Source: Bacteroidota bacterium (GTDB lineage: Bacteria > Bacteroidota > Ignavibacteria > Ignavibacteriales > Melioribacteraceae). Taken from it: DNA of 7,402 bases. Positions 4,539 to 7,402 of this stretch are shown piece after piece. Below the pieces are notes generated by a model that ran no database searches, was not told the origin of the DNA, and saw only the letters and a program-made list of their open reading frames with translations. The stretch's first letter is position 1. The number at the start of each line of letters is the position of its first letter. A program made the translations under genes and the position numbers. The DNA lies in the NCBI GenBank assembly GCA_021812745.1, contig JAKAMS010000116.1, positions 1-7,402 of the forward strand, written 5' to 3'.

Positions 4539-7402
4539 CTGTTTCCTTCCAGTGCAAAATTACATTTTGAACAATGATTTAAATTCGGTTTGAATTGTTC
4601 GGAATAAATTTTACTTATCGCTTCATTCAATTCGCTGCCAAAGATTTTGATCTCATCACGGTTGATTTGATATGAAGCGGGCTGCCCGGCATGTTTTAAG
4701 AAAACTATTCGCAATTCGAACCGGTTATATTCTCTAAAAAGTTTCGATAGAATGTACGCATAAAATTTAAGCTGCGGCAAATAATCAGCCGCTCTCGATG
4801 CTAACTGCTCGGGACTAATATTGTCGGTCTTATAATCAATTATAATCAGTTTCTCTTTCTCAATTATCAATTTATCTATAATTCCGTAGAGATAATGTTC
4901 TCCCTCTTCACAATAGATTTCAAATTCGTTCTTAAAATTTTTCATCAAAGATATTTCAGAATAGATTGCCGATTTGTAAAATTGTTCAATTTCATCGGCA
5001 GTTGTCATTATAAACTTATCTCTCAACACTTCATTTTCGGAAAAATCTTCAGCAGCAATTTTGTTTAAGAGAAATGTTTTCAGTTTCTCACCGCGAATTT
5101 CATCTTTGAGAGCGGCGTGAATAAGTTTGCCTTTAAGCTGACCGAACGGTCGCAGTTCATTATCCTCATTCGAGTTGAACTCATACTCATTCGTTTTCTC
5201 TTTGATTAATTTGTAAATAGTGGAGTAACCGAGTTCATAAGTTAATTGATATTTAACCGGACATTGAGTGAACATCGAAATTTTTGTAGCGGAAATTATC
5301 TCGCTCTTGGGAACGTCATTAATCTTTTGAGTGAGAAGAATTGTATCGCCCTTGCTCTTTTCCGGTTCATCAAGTTTTGAAATCGTCTCGTCAAGTTTTT
5401 TTGTTATAGGAATTGTAAGCGAGAGCGGTCTAGTAAATGATTCATATTTATCACCGGAAAACTTCATGAATTCAATTTTTGAAGAAAGCTCCATTTCATT
5501 CGCGCTAAAATCTGCCGCTAATCCTTCACTAAATAAATTTAAGAAAGATCCCGGTTTGCAGTTGAATTCTTTATGCGTTGCAGTTATAAAGAGAAAATTT
5601 ATTGCGCGGGTAACAGCTACATATAATAACCGTTTAACTTCCGCCATATTTTTCCGCCTTATTGTATAATTATAAAGCGCACTTATAGGCGCAGAGGAAT
5701 AGTTGTTAAAATAATTTTGATCGAGCGGAACCTTGGTAAGCAATCCGTATTTTTTATCAACGCTAATAGATTTTGCCCGGACAGAATCTTCTTGAGTTTT
5801 TTGATTGCAGCCGTAAAGAAACACAGCTTTGTATTCAAGTCCTTTTGCTTGATGAATTGTGAAAAGTTTAACAGTATTTTCATCACGGGCAACTTGAGCT
5901 TGCCCTTCATCTTCGTAACCTTCAATCGCTTCCCTCAAGAAAACGGTAAAGTCGTATAAATTCTTAAAACTCTTTTTGGAAAACGTTCTTGCGAGTGAAA
6001 GCAGTTTTTCGATGTTGGCAAGTTCTTGAGAAGAGTTTTGCTTTGAAGCAATTACAGACCAGTAACCGCTTTCCAAAAGTATTTTTCTAATTAGCGCATA
6101 GATTTCACTGCTGAAAACGATTTTCAAATTTTCGGTAAGCATTTCGAATATCTGCTTAAAAGTATTATTCGTTTCCGATCTGCTTTTTAATTTTTCGAAA
6201 AATGAATTTCCTTCCACAAGCGATATTTCGTACAACTGTAAATCGGAAAGATTGAAGAATGGTGAGCGGAGAATTCCAACAAGCGCCGAATCGTCATCTT
6301 TGTTAAGCAAAAACGCTAAGTAATTATAAATATCGTAGATTGTTTGCCGCTGGTAAAATCCTTTTCCGCCGATTATTGTAAACGGAATGCCGTATTTAAC
6401 AAAAGATTTTTCCAATTCCGCGAATGAATCTCGTTTGCGGCATAGAACCGCAATTTCATTGAATGTAACAGCATTCATGTTTTGCGAAGAAACGAGCTGA
6501 ACTATTTTGTTGGCAGTTAAATCACTTTCTGTAACATCACTTTCCTCGTCGGCAAGCAGAAATTCAACGCTCCCTTTTTCACTTTCATCTTTAGCGCAAA
6601 TTAAACTGCTCTGTGCAACTTCATTGAAATCCGGATTAGCGTTCTTAAACAAATTTGAGAAAAGGAGATTTGTAAAGAGAACAAGCTGAGGCGACATTCT
6701 AAAACTATGAGGCAGACTTAAGAGCAATCCTTCTTTTTTCATCTGCCGGATTTCGTTTTTTGTCCGTTCAAAAATTTCCGGTTCAGCATTCCGGAACATA
6801 TAAATACTCTGTTTCTCGTCGCCAACCACAAATAAATTTCCGCTCTTCAAATTATCAAGTATCGGCATAAATATTTCATATTGAAGTTCGTTCGTATCCT
6901 GATATTCGTCAATCATCACATACTTAAACTTTCCGCTCAAAAATTTTTTAACATCGTCTTGAAGAAGAATTCTCTGCGTATAAAGAAGTATATCTTCAAA
7001 ATCGAGATACCCTTTCAGCTTCTTTTTCTGCGAGTAAAGATTCTTTGTGTAATTATGAATTTTTATAAATGCTTTGCCAAAATGAGCAAGTTCTTTTTCC
7101 GCTGCTTCGACCTTTTCCAACGACAGGAAATCATTCAGATCATTGAATAAAGATTCAACTTCAGAAATCTCCTTCTCCGATTCTTCCCGTTTTGAACTTA
7201 AGTATCCCCGGTTAAGTATTGTTCCCTTAGTAGTGAGCATCAAATCTTTTATTGAACCAAGAATTGCAAGCTGTTCTATTAATGATTTCTCTTTTGAATA
7301 TTTCGAAAGGAGTCCGAGTATTTCCAGAGCGGTTTCATTATTTGATTTTTGGCGTAGAACAAATTCGTTAATAAGCCCGATTGTTCTAATTCCATTTATA
7401 AG
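4517..7402 (-). CDS. addA: AddA/UvrD-type ATP-dependent helicase-nuclease, C-terminal 961 residues (5' end outside window)
   Basis: The frame is open from the window edge to TAA at 4517-4519; TTG 7243 and ATG 7240 are internal codons, since 53 more in-frame codons follow to 7402. Numbering from the codon at 7400-7402: UvrD motif II VMIDEYQDTN (162-171), motif III GDEKQSIYMFR (194-204), SFRMSP (233-238), motif V TIHQAKGLEY (515-524) and motif VI RLLYVAVTRA (591-600). A PD-(D/E)XK RecB-type nuclease follows: His762 in KLIHAAL, D843 in GIIDKL, D856-Y857-K858 in IIDYKTD, and Q877/Y881 in LPQLKFYAYIL. Walker A and motif Ia must lie off the right edge. Such enzymes resect double-strand breaks for RecA-dependent repair, usually with an AddB partner, which I expect upstream outside the window. 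Cys714 before the nuclease core and Cys944, 947 and 956 at the end suggest an iron-sulfur cluster, a feature better known in AddB. The amidase starts within its last codons. AddA assignment versus another UvrD-nuclease lineage is probable, not certain. Confidence 0.9.
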   Translation of the reverse strand, partial: LINGIRTIGLINEFVLRQKSNNETALEILGLLSKYSKEKSLIEQLAILGSIKDLMLTTKGTILNRGYLSSKREESEKEISEVESLFNDLNDFLSLEKVEAAEKELAHFGKAFIKIHNYTKNLYSQKKKLKGYLDFEDILLYTQRILLQDDVKKFLSGKFKYVMIDEYQDTNELQYEIFMPILDNLKSGNLFVVGDEKQSIYMFRNAEPEIFERTKNEIRQMKKEGLLLSLPHSFRMSPQLVLFTNLLFSNLFKNANPDFNEVAQSSLICAKDESEKGSVEFLLADEESDVTESDLTANKIVQLVSSQNMNAVTFNEIAVLCRKRDSFAELEKSFVKYGIPFTIIGGKGFYQRQTIYDIYNYLAFLLNKDDDSALVGILRSPFFNLSDLQLYEISLVEGNSFFEKLKSRSETNNTFKQIFEMLTENLKIVFSSEIYALIRKILLESGYWSVIASKQNSSQELANIEKLLSLARTFSKKSFKNLYDFTVFLREAIEGYEDEGQAQVARDENTVKLFTIHQAKGLEYKAVFLYGCNQKTQEDSVRAKSISVDKKYGLLTKVPLDQNYFNNYSSAPISALYNYTIRRKNMAEVKRLLYVAVTRAINFLFITATHKEFNCKPGSFLNLFSEGLAADFSANEMELSSKIEFMKFSGDKYESFTRPLSLTIPITKKLDETISKLDEPEKSKGDTILLTQKINDVPKSEIISATKISMFTQCPVKYQLTYELGYSTIYKLIKEKTNEYEFNSNEDNELRPFGQLKGKLIHAALKDEIRGEKLKTFLLNKIAAEDFSENEVLRDKFIMTTADEIEQFYKSAIYSEISLMKNFKNEFEIYCEEGEHYLYGIIDKLIIEKEKLIIIDYKTDNISPEQLASRAADYLPQLKFYAYILSKLFREYNRFELRIVFLKHAGQPASYQINRDEIKIFGSELNEAISKIYSEQFKPNLNHCSKCNFALEGNRCVKSFS
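4545..4550 (-). promoter_or_regulatory. Strong Shine-Dalgarno for the amidase inside the helicase-nuclease gene
   Basis: Minus-strand GGAAGG, six bases before the amidase ATG (4536-4538). It lies within the last codons of the helicase-nuclease, so ribosomes finishing that gene pass over it. It supports ATG 4538 as the true start and supports coupling. Confidence 0.7.

Noticed and set aside
5331..7150. Several open frames of 60-112 codons (both strands) within the helicase-nuclease gene
   Set aside because: All overlap conserved helicase or nuclease coding sequence and show no recognisable protein features.
7238..7243. TTG 7243 / ATG 7240 as the start of the helicase-nuclease
   Set aside because: The frame stays open through 53 more codons to the window edge, and helicase motif I (Walker A) has not yet been reached, so the real start lies outside.

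Overview
The window is AT-rich bacterial DNA, densely coding, with genes on both strands and no RNA genes, CRISPR array, transposase or phage gene that I can see. Protein style, AT-rich codon choice and the dispersed palindromic repeats suggest the Bacteroidota/Chlorobiota/Ignavibacteriota group. Clear Shine-Dalgarno (SD) sequences before three of the genes fit Ignavibacteriota or Chlorobiota better than Bacteroidia or Flavobacteriia, where SDs are rare. This placement is inference; no 16S or other marker is present.

Left part (1-717, + strand): the last 59 residues of a Cu+-exporting P1B-1 ATPase, then after 44 bases (holding a perfect palindrome) a 120-residue cupin that has lost the usual metal-binding histidines. 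A 105-base hyphenated palindrome separates the cupin from the convergent next gene. Middle (718-3470): a CBS-less IMP dehydrogenase/GMP reductase family enzyme on the minus strand and, divergently, a POT/PTR-like MFS transporter on the plus strand. The 348-base gap between them holds a 131-base repeat with perfect 10-bp inverted ends of the GTCATTCCCG type. Right part (3471-7402, minus strand): the C-terminal 961 residues of an AddA/UvrD-type helicase-nuclease whose 5' end lies outside the window, overlapping by 22 bases a lipoprotein N-acetylmuramoyl-L-alanine amidase.

The genes do not form one pathway: they cover copper export, purine metabolism, solute uptake, cell-wall hydrolysis and recombinational DNA repair. 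The helicase-nuclease and amidase look co-transcribed and translationally coupled, and the copper ATPase and cupin may share a transcript. I found no convincing new system. The points most worth checking are the Cys pattern suggesting an iron-sulfur cluster in the AddA-type nuclease domain, the His-less cupin, the IMPDH/GMPR enzyme of mixed character, and three different palindromic elements in three of the four gaps.
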